Positions 26,950 through 37,219 of a stretch of DNA of 51,490 nt are shown piece by piece. The position numbers and the translations under genes are program-made. The stretch is from Halocafeteria seosinensis (taxonomy: Eukaryota > Sar > Bigyra > Bicosoecida): the NCBI GenBank assembly GCA_001687465.1, contig LVLI01000564.1:1-51490 (forward strand). The letters are read 5' to 3'. The notes under the pieces are model-generated. The model was given only the letters and a program-made list of their open reading frames with translations, did no database searches and was not told the DNA's origin. Each line of letters starts with the position of its first letter. Within the stretch, counting starts at the first letter, position 1.

Positions 26950-28107
26950 ATGGCTGCCGCGGAGGAGACTTCCCTGTCTGTGGAAGAATTGAAACGCCAA
27001 CTTGAGGAGAAGGGACTTGCAACCGGCGGAAACAAAGTTGACCTCTTCTACCGACTTCATACACCCCGTTTTCAGCATCTGAAAGTGAAGAAAGGATTCC
27101 AAACAGCAACATTCAAACAAAAGACGGTATTTGCAAAGCTGCTGGATGAACGGACCGGGTTCAGTGTGTTCTACTATCCCCCCATTCGCCACCAACTCGC
27201 TGACCCAGCCCTGTATTTTTCGAACAAAGTCCGTTTTCCCAATACCTCGGGAAAAGGTCGAACAGCTGCTGGGAAAAGACCAAGGGAGGAAGCACAGGAT
27301 GAAGGCAACTTCTCAGGTACTAGGTCCAACACTAAACCCCAGACAACCAGCGACCAAAGATTTGCAGGCACGTGTGTGCTCATACTGGTAGCTAAAGATC
27401 ATGAGTATAAGGTTGCTAAGGAAACTATCGATGTATATGGACGAGAATGGGAAAAGACGGAGGAAAGTTCCTTTGGTCGAGGACTTTATACATGTTACTC
27501 CTATTCCAACGTCACCCTCGTTCTCGCCTGCGCTTACTGTTACGGAAGGTACGCTGTTTCCATATTCGGACGGTTCTTGAGGAAGTTCGATCCAGATTTC
27601 GTTTCCACTGTGGGATGCTGCGCTGGCATGAAACCTAAACTGCGTTCGGAGGTGCCTGTATATCTGATAACCGAAGCCGTTAGCCAAGGCTCAGGGATAA
27701 CATATTACTCTGATCCACATCATACGGCAATGGACATGTACCGCAATTTAAATGAGTCCCGATATGTCAAGTTCATTGGCAGGCCAGATGCTGACACCAG
27801 GAGTCCGCGTGACACATGTCGGATTCTCTCTGTGGCTAGTGGAACAGTTGACGATTCAAGCCAGCTTGACGAAATGCTGTCCACGTATGGGTCGTCGTGT
27901 CTGGATATGGAGGTCTTCTTCTTCTTTGAGCTGGTACGCAACGAGAACCGTAGTCGAAAAGAGGACGGCAAGCGGGAAATTACCCTACTTCCAGCGTTGA
28001 AAGGATACAGTGATCACGCCGATAAAGAAGAACGCGACAAAAATCTTTATAGAGCCGTGAAGAATGCCACTTTTGCTTGCATAAACATGGTAGGATACCT
28101 TGTGTGA
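26950..28107 (+). CDS. SAP domain fused to a nucleoside phosphorylase/nucleosidase-like domain
   Basis: Single exon, 385 residues from the ATG at 26950. Residues about 9-42 (LSVEELKRQLEEKGLATGG, then KVDLFYRL) are a classic SAP helix-extended-helix motif, which binds DNA or chromatin in other proteins. A basic linker contains GKRPREEA. From about residue 135 the sequence matches the purine-nucleoside-phosphorylase/MTA-SAH-nucleosidase superfamily: CVLILVAKDHEYKVA, STVGCCAGM, VYLITEAVSQGSG, LSVASGTVDDS, CLDMEVFFFFELVR (the DME step) and ALKGYSDHADKEERDK (the SDxAD step). This subfamily of COG0775-like proteins appears in bacterial signalling and in fungal and protist multidomain proteins. Substrate and activity here are unknown. 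The gene is convergent with the TPR pair. Confidence 0.75.
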   Translation: MAAAEETSLSVEELKRQLEEKGLATGGNKVDLFYRLHTPRFQHLKVKKGFQTATFKQKTVFAKLLDERTGFSVFYYPPIRHQLADPALYFSNKVRFPNTSGKGRTAAGKRPREEAQDEGNFSGTRSNTKPQTTSDQRFAGTCVLILVAKDHEYKVAKETIDVYGREWEKTEESSFGRGLYTCYSYSNVTLVLACAYCYGRYAVSIFGRFLRKFDPDFVSTVGCCAGMKPKLRSEVPVYLITEAVSQGSGITYYSDPHHTAMDMYRNLNESRYVKFIGRPDADTRSPRDTCRILSVASGTVDDSSQLDEMLSTYGSSCLDMEVFFFFELVRNENRSRKEDGKREITLLPALKGYSDHADKEERDKNLYRAVKNATFACINMVGYLV

Positions 28108-28460
28108 AAGCAACAATGTCGGATATTTCGCTACATGCACAAATGCTACATTAGGGTTTCCCTATTGTTTGTGTCAAGTGATTAGTCACAGTTAATATAC
28201 GCAAGAATGACTATGCCTTCATTCTACTTAATAGTTAACTCAAAACTCCGCTGCATTACGATCGGTACATATCGCCAATTCGTTTGAGGGGATGGTTGCT
28301 TGTCCCATACAGTGCATCCACCAACGCCTAATCCGGGTCAGTTCCACGATTTCACCCGTAAATCCCTCTGAGTGTGTTAGTGGGTGACTGTTGTCTTTTA
28401 GCTTGCCTTTCCTTATAGCGTCACGGTCATGACAGTGAATCTAGACACTAGCGTGGTATC
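28108..28460. other. Short convergent intergenic region
   Basis: 353 bp between two convergent stop codons. No gene, repeat or canonical polyadenylation hexamer that I would defend. Confidence 0.45.
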
Positions 28461-29396
28461 TCACGTTTCATGATGTATCGCTCCAGTCATACTCCTCATG
28501 GCTGCTTGGTTAGCGGCGGTGAATATATCTAGCCCGAGTTCCCCACCGTCACGGTTTAAGCAACCACCCAGGGTTATTGCCCCCCGCCTTGCTGGTCTCG
28601 ATCGACGTACGGGGGTCCAGCTCAACTCAGACCCACAAGTGCCATGAGTGACCAACGAGCTATCAGTTGAGCAGGCGTCTTCATCAGGCTCGTCCCAGGA
28701 TATAGAGTTTGTGGAAACATCGTGATTCTCAGATGGCTCTTCACCGTAGTTCCTATTGACATGTTGTAGAGCATTACTCTTTTGTTTGTTGCATTTCGCC
28801 TGCAAAACTTTCCCCATTAAATCTATCCAGGCCGGTACGTCTTTGAAGCCGGGGATCCGAATTTCGTGAAACGTTGTCAAAGCCTCTCTCGACTGACCCA
28901 GTATGACAAGCACGCACGCCAGATCATATAGTGCAAACGATTTTTCTCTTACTGTTGATTTATTTTTTTCCAAGCAAAACGATGCGCTGCGGAAACGGTC
29001 TCGGGCATTATCATAGTCTTCCCATACTGCGAGACGGCGACCTTCTAGTCGGAGAAACTGAGCCTCCACCCGCTTGAATAAATGCAGGTCGCGTTCCTCC
29101 GCTTTGTTCAACATTTCTTCTGCCTGATCCAGTTGGAGTAATTCTATGTGAGCAATTGCTTTATAGAGATAGGCGCGTCCACTGTTTGGCTGCATCTGAA
29201 CCAAGGGTCCGAAAGCCACTCTCAGAGCATCTTGGGGTCGGCCTTCACAAAGAAGAGCCTCCCCAATTCCTTTATATGCATCGCCACAATTTGGATGAAT
29301 CTGCAGGACTGCATGAAACTGCTCCCGTGCAGACCTGAATTTACCAAGTCCTATTTCACTGTCCGCCGACATGACATATTCCTCAACGTTTGCCAT
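28461..29396 (-). CDS. TPR-repeat protein 1 of a tandem pair
   Basis: 311 residues from the ATG at 29396 (MANVEEYV). The first 220 residues form tetratricopeptide-like helices: GLGKFRSAREQFHAVLQIHP, GDAYKGIGEALLCEGRPQDA, GRAYLYKAIAHIELLQLDQA, YDNARDRFRSASFCL and EKSFALYDLACVLVILGQSR. A Ser/Asp-rich and then Arg-rich tail follows. It is paralogous to the gene at 29948-30709: EGRPQDAL, SGRAYL(Y/C)KA(I/M)AHIE and LYDLAC are shared. TPR proteins act as scaffolds; no partner is indicated. The shared hairpin upstream suggests that the duplicated unit included regulatory DNA. Confidence 0.8.
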   Translation of the reverse strand: MANVEEYVMSADSEIGLGKFRSAREQFHAVLQIHPNCGDAYKGIGEALLCEGRPQDALRVAFGPLVQMQPNSGRAYLYKAIAHIELLQLDQAEEMLNKAEERDLHLFKRVEAQFLRLEGRRLAVWEDYDNARDRFRSASFCLEKNKSTVREKSFALYDLACVLVILGQSREALTTFHEIRIPGFKDVPAWIDLMGKVLQAKCNKQKSNALQHVNRNYGEEPSENHDVSTNSISWDEPDEDACSTDSSLVTHGTCGSELSWTPVRRSRPARRGAITLGGCLNRDGGELGLDIFTAANQAAMRSMTGAIHHET

Positions 29397-29947
29397 CGTG
29401 TCACCCTGTTCAAAGAAATTCAATCGGAGTTCAACTTCCGCACAGGATCTATAGATAGGACTGCCAGTTTTGCTTGTAATCAATAAGAAAACGTTACTAG
29501 CTAGAATGCTTTATGATTAATTCGACTTAATTCTCCTTCCATTATCGAGCGGGTTTTCAAGACACACGTATTTATATTTCTAGACTTGTGCTGAGATACT
29601 GACAAGATGAGGACTTCACAAACAGGTTGTGAAGGAAGGCTTCAACGGAAGTTCAACATAGTTACGCCTAACTCTTGACAAAAGTACCACATCGAGTCCC
29701 CGCGTGCGAGCGGTCTAAAACAGCCTCTTATTGCCCTCCTCCGTCAAATTGCTTGGAATGCCTTAAGAGCGCTGTCACAGCTACAAGGGTAGGAGGAGCC
29801 TAGCAGGAGTCGACACACTGGCCTCAGGTTCCGACGTTCACCCGCTCACCCACTGTGGACGAACTTGTACAGGTTGTATGATCTTACTTTACGGTGTAGG
29901 TTTTAAATACATTAGATTTTATTTTCATTCTTCTGGTACACGTGAAA
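29397..29947. other. Intergenic region of TPR1, with a hairpin element
   Basis: 551 bp upstream of TPR1 and downstream of TPR2. It contains the short hairpin at 29614-29634; no gene is seen. Confidence 0.45.
29614..29634 (-). promoter_or_regulatory. Hairpin element upstream of TPR1, conserved upstream of TPR2
   Basis: CTTCACAA (29614-29621) and TTGTGAAG (29627-29634) form a perfect 8-bp stem, with GGAAGGCTTCAAC just after. The related element at 30907-30927 has the same stem sequence and a following GGAACTGCTTCAAC. Distance to the start codon is about 220 nt in each case. Confidence 0.55.
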
Positions 29948-30709
29948 CTACTTGGAAGCTACGTAATCCTGTCTCACTGGCGAACGTTCCAGGTCACCTC
30001 GCAAGCAGAAAACACCCTGAGGGTCATCCGAATCATCGGAAATCGCGCTCGCTGAGGTATCATCACTCTCCGACGGATCCTCTTCACGTTTGTATTCGAG
30101 TGGGGCTTGTCCTTTAGCCTCAATTGCACGACGTAGCTTGCTTATTCGGGCTGAAACATCTTTGAAGTTGGGAATACAAATGGCCTGAAACGTGTCCAAT
30201 GCCTGCTCCAGTTTATGTGCTTCCAATAGGCAACAGGCGAGGTCATAAAGCACCATTGACTTTTCTACTATCGTTGACATCAAGTTTAAACTTTTTGATG
30301 CAGATTGATAACTACCTATGGCTTCGGTATAACGGCCGTCTGCAACCAGGCGTCGCCCTTCCACCCGGCGCTCCTGCGCTCCACACCTAGATTCCAGGTG
30401 TCTACTTCGTTCCCTCGCCTCATTCAGCATCAACATCGCCTGATCATATTCCATTTCCTCTATGTGAGCCATTGCTTTACAAAGATATGCTCGCCCGCTC
30501 TTTGGCTGGATTTGAATCCATTCGCGAGCCGTCTGTAGTGCATCTTGGGGACGGCCTTCACACAGTCGACAGTCTCCGATTCCTTTCAGTGCATCACCGG
30601 CGTTAGGATGATGCGCCAAGGCATAATTAAAAGTTTCTCTTGCACTCTGGAACCTTCCGCATTCAATGTCACTGAGACCCCGAGTGGTGTATGAGTCTAC
30701 ACTTGCCAT
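29948..30709 (-). CDS. TPR-repeat protein 2 of a tandem pair
   Basis: 253 residues from the ATG at 30709 (MASVDSYT). Tetratricopeptide units run from about residue 8 to 190: ECGRFQSARETFNYALAHHP, GDALKGIGDCRLCEGRPQDA, GRAYLCKAMAHIEEMEYDQA, GRYTEAIGSYQSASKSL and KSMVLYDLACCLLEAHKLEQ. The tail is acidic (SESDDTSASAISDDSDD). It is a clear paralog of TPR1 but ends about 60 residues earlier, lacking the Arg-rich tail. No introns are seen in either. Function is unknown beyond a protein-interaction scaffold. Confidence 0.8.
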   Translation of the reverse strand: MASVDSYTTRGLSDIECGRFQSARETFNYALAHHPNAGDALKGIGDCRLCEGRPQDALQTAREWIQIQPKSGRAYLCKAMAHIEEMEYDQAMLMLNEARERSRHLESRCGAQERRVEGRRLVADGRYTEAIGSYQSASKSLNLMSTIVEKSMVLYDLACCLLEAHKLEQALDTFQAICIPNFKDVSARISKLRRAIEAKGQAPLEYKREEDPSESDDTSASAISDDSDDPQGVFCLRGDLERSPVRQDYVASK

Positions 30710-31386
30710 TCTGTTGTGCAGTTGCGTTTGCTTAACAGTGTTGGTTGCCACGTCACGACTTCTCAAGTACTTTTGCTGACAGGAACCATGGATTTCACAA
30801 GATACTTTCAACAAACTCTATGTACTATAGCATTGAATATTCCTTCAAGACATGCTTAATTATTCAAGTACAGTTGCTAAAAGCTCCATGAAATCCTGGA
30901 AGCGTACCTTCACACTCTTTGTGAAGGAACTGCTTCAACAACTTGATAGCAAGCGTTTCTTTGCAGACTCCTTCCTCCCAAATCTGAGAAGAAATTCAAC
31001 TACCCCCTATCATAGAGTAGCTTAAAAGAGCACCTTTTGGCAGGAAGCTACGAACCCAATTCTATCGCAATTCGAAAAAGGCCACCCTTGTGAAGTTACC
31101 CACCCATGATGATACATACACCCCTATTGCACGCGTTCATAGAGTTGATTGAGCTCCAAATGTAGCTGATTCGCTCTTTTGACACGTGTCCCTTGTGTGA
31201 GTTGTACCTTTGCAAAATACGTGGGAGTTGTCAATGCGTTTAGGAGGTGTTTCTGGGAGCTTGAAGTGGACCTCGCACAGCCCAGGAGCATCGTTTCTAG
31301 TGTATTATACGGGTATACGTCCGTCCTGGAGTGTATCAACACCTCCACAGGGAGGAAATTGTGCTCCTCGCTTCTTCACTTCAGCT
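30710..31386. other. Divergent intergenic region between TPR2 and biotin ligase
   Basis: 677 bp holding the putative promoters of both genes and the hairpin element at 30907-30927. No further gene is supported. Confidence 0.45.
30907..30927 (-). promoter_or_regulatory. Hairpin element upstream of TPR2
   Basis: CCTTCACA (30907-30914) and TGTGAAGG (30920-30927) are perfect reverse complements around a 5-nt loop. It is the counterpart of 29614-29634 upstream of the paralog. Confidence 0.55.
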
Positions 31387-32626
31387 ATGTCGGCGTCATG
31401 TGGCGGTGACTCTGTCCAAGATAACGGCACTACGCCCATCCATCTCTACTCAAATCATGCCGAGGATACTCCAGAGCTCCAGAAGTTGACACAAGGACTC
31501 GCTGACACCCCTGTTGAGCGTCCATCAGACCATAGCCCTATCTCAAAATCGCAAATTGGTACGGTCAGAAATGGTGGTAGTGTTTGATGTGATTGTACGG
31601 GGCAGACGTGCTTTCCACAGGGCTATTTGATATCCAAAGATACTATGATACGCTTAACACTGAAAGCTTCGGAAGAAATTTGCTTTTCCAATCTGTTTCT
31701 AGCTCTACTCAAAAGATGATGCAAAAATATTTTCCTAACGGAGCTCCGTCTGGAACGATTTGGGTTGCGGAGCAGCAGACCCATGGAATAGGTGAGCAAG
31801 AGATGCATCATCGTTAACGAATGATCCTCACAACATGCAAGTTCCATCCTTCACCTACGCAGGAAGAGCGTCGAACTCATGGGTGTCAACTCCTGGTTGC
31901 CTAATGTTTTCATTTTCCGCTACGTTTCCTACCAGCCACGGTGCACAGCTCCCATTAATTCAACACTTAATATCTGTAGCTGCCGTGGCAGCGATCCGCG
32001 AGTTAGAGTGTGTGAAAGTAAGTGAAGAATGTATGACTTTAGTGTGAGCGCAACCGAACGAGTACGAATTGTTTCACCCGCTGGGATGACAGTCTTCTGG
32101 CATTGCAAACGAGATCCAAATCAAATGGCCCAATGATGTGTACGCCAACCAAAAACACAAAGTCGGTGGAATTATCTGCAGCAGCCAGCACAATGGGGAC
32201 TGTTTTACTGTGCTGACGGGAATGGGCATAAATGTTCGCAATGTTGACCCCTACATAGGAATAGCTGACTTAGTCGATCAGTCTTCTGCGGATGCTTTAT
32301 CCCCTGCTGAGTTGTTAGCGAGAATTATGAATTCCCTAGAACGCCGATGGCAGAGTTTTTGTCGGGACGGATTAGACTCCTTCCGCGATGAATATGAAAG
32401 CATGTGGCTACACAGTAAGCAGAGAGTGCTTTCACAGGCAGGAACTACCGGAAGTAACAGAAGCGACGCTAGACGAAGGAGTTTGGAGGAGAAACAACTG
32501 ACCATACTGCATTTGTCGGACACCGGCAGTCTCCTCGCCAAGGATGATAGCGGACAGTTGTATGACGTATACCCCGATGGTAACACGTTTGACTTTATGT
32601 CAGGTCTTATTCGACGAAAAATATAA
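31387..32626 (+). CDS. Biotin--protein ligase (holocarboxylase synthetase)
   Basis: Four exons: 31387-31558, 31621-31791, 31863-32017 and 32093-32626 (introns 62, 71 and 75 nt) encode 343 residues. The ligase core is clear: GLFDIQRYYDTLNTESFGRN, then VAEQQTHGIGRASNSW across an exon join (the GxGRxxNxW biotinyl-AMP loop), STPGCLMFS, IKWPNDVYANQKHKVGGI, and LTGMGINVRN. The C-terminal domain ends GLIRRKI. The first 55 residues are a poorly conserved leader, which could carry organelle targeting, but no clear transit peptide is visible. The enzyme activates biotin with ATP and attaches it to carboxylases such as acetyl-CoA carboxylase. The loop reads GIGRASN rather than the common GRGR; the key arginine and Asn-x-Trp are kept. 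Confidence 0.9.
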
Positions 32627-33029
32627 CCTATGGTTAACAGACCAACGAAGATAGCATGAATCATACGTAAAACTGATTAAGAATCGTTTCGGTTCCTGTA
32701 AGGAACAAGAGTTTCGAAGTACTGCAGGTGTAAGCATTGAAAATTTACCGATTGTCATATCTACATCCTCTATGTATGTGGCCATCCAGCTCCCAGCACC
32801 TGTAGTTACAGGCAGTAGGTAGTGTCGGAACGGAAGTTCAGCAACAAGCAACCGGACAAACTTTTATTGGACATATTTCATTCAGTCTCTGGCAGTCTGT
32901 GCATCGCTTGTGGAGACCGTATTGAGGGGAATCGGTAGTACGTGACATAGTCAATGATACAGTGTACTTATTGGATGGGAATGTTTGCGGGAAGTAGATG
33001 ATTCGGGGAGCCGAAAGGAACAGGACGAA
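32627..33029. other. Intergenic, nothing recognised
   Basis: 403 bp between the biotin ligase stop and the start of the UNC-45-like gene on the same strand. It should hold the promoter of the latter. No motif stands out. Confidence 0.4.
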
Positions 33030-36000
33030 ATGGAACGACTCAAATGTGAAGCTAATGACTATTTTCGTCGAAAAGACCCCAAAACAGCGCTTACACTCTA
33101 TGAAAAGGCCCTCACTGCCACGCCAGAGGAGGAGGGCGCTTCCTCCTCGGCGGCCGAGTTGGAAGTGGCCATCCTGTCGAACATGGCAGCGTGTTATTTG
33201 CAACTAGGTCAATCCCAGAAGTGTCTGGAGACATGCGATAAGATATTAAGCCATACAGAGGCGAATCAGTCTTCTCTGACTTTGAAGGCGTACTTTAGGA
33301 GAGCCAAAGTAAGTCTCGCTACCGCAGGGTTGCGCATCGTGGTGGGGAGAAATTATGTGCTGTTTTCGTTCACGGTGCAGGCTTACGCGGCTCTGGAGCA
33401 GCATAATAAGGCCTTGGCCGATGTTGGTAAAATTCTGGAGGTGGATCGACAGAACCAAGCTGCTCGAAAACTTGGATCTGAAATAATGGAGCAGATAAAC
33501 AAAAGCGAGAACGCTAGTGCAGAAAAGAGAGCAACTCGAGTGATGGAGCTCCTGGACCAGCTGGAATCCGAGCAGGATGAAGCAGCAACGACGAGTCTCT
33601 CAACACTTTATAGTCTACTAAGCGACAACTTATTTGCAGAAGAATTTGTCAAAGCTGACGGATTGAAATACATCGTTCGCAACGTGAAGAAATTGAAGAG
33701 TACCACTTTCGGAGCCATTTGGTATCGATTGATTACCGACTCTACGACTACCGCGAGGCAATATTGCATTGATTTCTTTCTTTCAGAAAAATTACATCAC
33801 ATAATTCTGGAGCAATTGGATGGTACGATGAGTGAGTCATTTGCGCGCGTTCTCAGTATTTTTTCTGAGGAATTCATTCGTAAAAAGGTCACCGCCCTAC
33901 CAAGAGAGCAACTAACGACGATTATACAGAAAACTGCGCAAGCAATTCGCATCCTCTTGACAATATCACAGCCTATTCAATCAGAGGTCGTCGTACTAAG
34001 GGCGTGCGCGTCTCTTAGTGCTTCGAAGGAGAGCTACGATGCTCTTTTGGAAAAGTCCATCCTTAGATGGTGTTACAATGCCTTTAGCACTTCCGGAGAC
34101 AACGATTTGGAAAGCCAGAAAGTGGAAGAAAGAAGGAGCTGTTGTACGATGGTGTTCGCTGGTATATTCCAGCAGCTTTGGAATCCGTCTACTCCCGGTG
34201 GATCGGCTCAAGAAATCCGGGGGATAATTTTGGGGTTATTGCAACGCTGTTTGGATCATATGGGAGGCAATTTGTGTCAACTAGCGAAGAATGAAGAACG
34301 AAAGGCGATTGAGGAATTAAGGAAATCGAAAAGCAAGTCGGAGGACTCTGATCAGCAGGAGTCTGAAGAAGCCAGTCCGGAGGGTAAACCAGAAGTTGTC
34401 GAAGCAGAGCGAGTCGCACAATTGTTGCATGTACTTACAATGGTACGAAAGGAAACAGCGGCGTCATTTTTACAAAGACGATCATCAATGTGTGTTATTG
34501 AGGCTTTGCTAGCATGCCCATCAACGACAGCACAAAGTGCCGCATGTGAGTTTCTGGCTGACTTAGCCGCTGATGAAGAAGGCAAATCTGTCTTAAACAA
34601 AAATATAGTCAATCTCCTGGCAACATTGTCTTCTCAAGAATCGCTGAGTGTAAGCAGTGCTGCTTCTGTTGCACTGGCAAGGATAACAACTGTGGAATAC
34701 GGGCAAGGTCCTGGTGTCTCAGCATTATCACATGTCAGACAGAGTGGCGAGAACGGTGATCCGCGTTCCGAGTTTGAAAAGGCGAAGAGCGAAAAGCAGT
34801 CACAAGGTAAAGAAGCCTTGGTAGCAGTATACCATTCTCTGGCAGACTTGCTTCAGAACGCGACGGAGGAATGGAGATCATCAAAATCTAGGGTAGGCAC
34901 GAAAGCATCTTTAGGACGGTGCATTGGTCGAGCTGTTGAAGGACTGAGTAGTATAATCTCAAGGACACCTGTTAAGAACGAGTTAATTCAAGACCTTGAG
35001 ACTCTAGGAACGTTCTTTGATCTCGCCGAAATGACTTTATTGTCACAGAACGATTCTTCCAACGAGGACACGACAACTCTGAATAGCATTGGAGGTCTGC
35101 CTACCTTGCTTGGGTTTGCGTTTACATTTTATGCTTTGACTATCTCAGTACATCGTCAACGTCGCGAGCATTTACAAAACATGGATGTCGATCCAGAACA
35201 ATGGGAGGAACTGAAACGATTAACAATGTCATCGGGAAAAGACGAAGACACTGAGGACGATCCTCCCGAAAAAGTGAATACGCGAATACGCGAGGTAACG
35301 AAGCGAGGGTGTGTTCGTATCGTAGGGCGGATTTACGATAGTTTAGAAGCGTTACAGTATTCTGATCAACCAACCAAGAATCATCTGTGTAAAGAGCTAT
35401 TGTCAATGTGTCTATGCAATCTGGTGGAACCATTTCCAAGTGAGCTGGAGACTCAGCGAGGGGAGTGCATACAGCAAGGGTGTGTTCCTATGCTAGTAAG
35501 ATTAGTGAAGGATGAAGGGAACTCTAGCAAAGGGGTTTTTTCAGCCTGCCAAGGCTTAGCGAAGCTCTGTATTACGACAAACCCATCGCTGTTTTCTTCG
35601 ACCCAACAAGAAGATTTATTGTATTGCCTGCTGCAGCTTACTGAGTCCAACGACCAGCTACAGCAGTTTGAGGCTTGTACTGCGTTGACAAATCTTGCTT
35701 CGCTCGGTCCAGATCTTCAAAGCAAGCTAACAAACGCCAAGGGACTAACCAGATTGGAAGACTGCCAGTTCGAAGACCATACCATGGTGCGGCGGGCAGC
35801 CACCGAGTGTATAACAAATCTAGCAACTCAAGAGGAAGCGAGGAAACTGATTGCTCAAAAGAGGCCGATTCTATGGGTAGCTCTTCTCAAGTCGTTCGTG
35901 GATGATGTGCAGACTTGCCGAGCCGCGTGTGGAGCTGTGGCCATGGCCACCATGGGGGTTGATAACGATGAAGATACACTTTCAGGCATAAATTACACTC

Positions 36001-36398
36001 CGCACCAGGCTGTACGAGATCTTTTGGAGCAAAATGTAGTCGGTGGCCTTGTTCATTCTCTTTTATCTGGAGATGAACAAATTCAACATCGAGCACTCAC
36101 CGCTTTAAACAACGTAGCACAGTTGAAGAAGGGTAAAGAAGCAATAGCAACCCCTGCGAAGATAGACACGGCTGCCTTCGAAACTGCGGACGAGGAAAAA
36201 GAGGAGGAAATTGCAAATCAGGAATATGAAGTCTCCGCTATTGCTCTTTGTACTCTTGCTTCTGAAGGAAAACCTCTGCCGCACTATTTTGCTGGTGAAG
36301 CAACGTCTACGGAGACGCTGCCGGACTACTTGCGAGAGCTTGCTCAGTCGGTGGTCGATTTGGTTTTAAATCAGCGGAGAGCAGGGGCACAGAGCTAG
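33030..36398 (+). CDS. UNC-45/CRO1-like TPR and armadillo-repeat chaperone
   Basis: Two exons, 33030-33308 and 33381-36398; removing the 72-nt intron restores the TPR helix FRRAKAYAALEQHNKALADV. The product is 1098 residues, somewhat longer than animal UNC-45 (about 930). Residues 1-135 form three TPRs (CEANDYFRRKDPKTALTLYE, ILSNMAACYLQLGQSQKCLE) of the type that binds Hsp90 C-termini. A long alpha-helical region with armadillo-like repeats follows, ending in the UCS-like part: FEACTALTNLASLGPDL, RRAATECITNLATQEEARKL, CRAACGAVAMATMG and HRALTALNNVAQLKKGKEAI. UCS proteins fold myosin motor domains with Hsp90. An acidic low-complexity insert occurs near residues 410-450. I call it by architecture; the myosin client is inferred. 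Confidence 0.8.
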   Translation: MERLKCEANDYFRRKDPKTALTLYEKALTATPEEEGASSSAAELEVAILSNMAACYLQLGQSQKCLETCDKILSHTEANQSSLTLKAYFRRAKVSLATAGLRIVVGRNYVLFSFTVQAYAALEQHNKALADVGKILEVDRQNQAARKLGSEIMEQINKSENASAEKRATRVMELLDQLESEQDEAATTSLSTLYSLLSDNLFAEEFVKADGLKYIVRNVKKLKSTTFGAIWYRLITDSTTTARQYCIDFFLSEKLHHIILEQLDGTMSESFARVLSIFSEEFIRKKVTALPREQLTTIIQKTAQAIRILLTISQPIQSEVVVLRACASLSASKESYDALLEKSILRWCYNAFSTSGDNDLESQKVEERRSCCTMVFAGIFQQLWNPSTPGGSAQEIRGIILGLLQRCLDHMGGNLCQLAKNEERKAIEELRKSKSKSEDSDQQESEEASPEGKPEVVEAERVAQLLHVLTMVRKETAASFLQRRSSMCVIEALLACPSTTAQSAACEFLADLAADEEGKSVLNKNIVNLLATLSSQESLSVSSAASVALARITTVEYGQGPGVSALSHVRQSGENGDPRSEFEKAKSEKQSQGKEALVAVYHSLADLLQNATEEWRSSKSRVGTKASLGRCIGRAVEGLSSIISRTPVKNELIQDLETLGTFFDLAEMTLLSQNDSSNEDTTTLNSIGGLPTLLGFAFTFYALTISVHRQRREHLQNMDVDPEQWEELKRLTMSSGKDEDTEDDPPEKVNTRIREVTKRGCVRIVGRIYDSLEALQYSDQPTKNHLCKELLSMCLCNLVEPFPSELETQRGECIQQGCVPMLVRLVKDEGNSSKGVFSACQGLAKLCITTNPSLFSSTQQEDLLYCLLQLTESNDQLQQFEACTALTNLASLGPDLQSKLTNAKGLTRLEDCQFEDHTMVRRAATECITNLATQEEARKLIAQKRPILWVALLKSFVDDVQTCRAACGAVAMATMGVDNDEDTLSGINYTPHQAVRDLLEQNVVGGLVHSLLSGDEQIQHRALTALNNVAQLKKGKEAIATPAKIDTAAFETADEEKEEEIANQEYEVSAIALCTLASEGKPLPHYFAGEATSTETLPDYLRELAQSVVDLVLNQRRAGAQS

Positions 36399-37219
36399 CA
36401 AGTCTTTTTTGCCTACGCAAATTGGTAGTGTTGTTGTTCATACGCAGCAAGACGGACTCTTGGACTACGTCCTCCACGAAGTTGGTGGATACTTCAGCAC
36501 CCAAACTCTCGAATTCGCTTGAAAATCCTCGGGACTAGAAGTTCCAAAGCCTCGACGCTTGATCGCACATATACAGTATAATTATGGCAAAGTCCACACA
36601 ACAGCACCGATTGATAAATACTAAAACCTGTTTCGGTCTAGTGATGCTGGTATTATGCGGATGTGTTTACACATCTATATTCTTCCTGCCCATAGATCTA
36701 CACCCATAGATAGTGAGAGCAAGCTTTACTCCTGAAAAATATGATCGATGTGGCCAGTGCAATCTTGTACTGTTGGTCTTTCGCTTCCTGTCGTTGCGGC
36801 GCAGGCTAGTGCGACGGTCCTGCGACCAAACCACACCTGTTGAGTCGCAACTTATCCAGAATGCTCGGTCCACGCTCTCACTGGAGGCATGGTTTCTATG
36901 TGTCCTCAGGAGCAGAATACATACTTTGATAATGATTGATACATCCAGGAAATACGAGTTTTCGGTCCTGTGAACTTGGCAGGAACTTGTCCGTTAGCTG
37001 AGAATCGAGTGTTTAACCCGCAGTTTTTGGCGCGTTCATCTCACATTGCTTTCCGTGCACGGTTCATTGCACTTTTTTTCAGCAGGAGACGAGGCGAGTA
37101 TACAATTAATAGTAACTGGGTTGTGGAGGGACGACATGGTGGAACTGTCCTTGTCGTAATCGACTTGCGCAATCTCTCTTTTGGCTTAGTAGCGGTTGAG
37201 GAACGCGGTCTTCAGAACC
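36399..37219. other. Intergenic, no supported gene
   Basis: 821 bp. A TTCAG acceptor-like site sits 4 nt before the ATG at 37220, so a leader intron for the next gene is possible. Short open frames have no motif. Confidence 0.4.

Noticed and set aside
33722-33786. Possible 65-nt intron in the UNC-45-like gene (GTATCG...TTTCTTTCAG)
   Set aside because: Its length is not a multiple of three and removing it would create a stop; the frame is open straight through.
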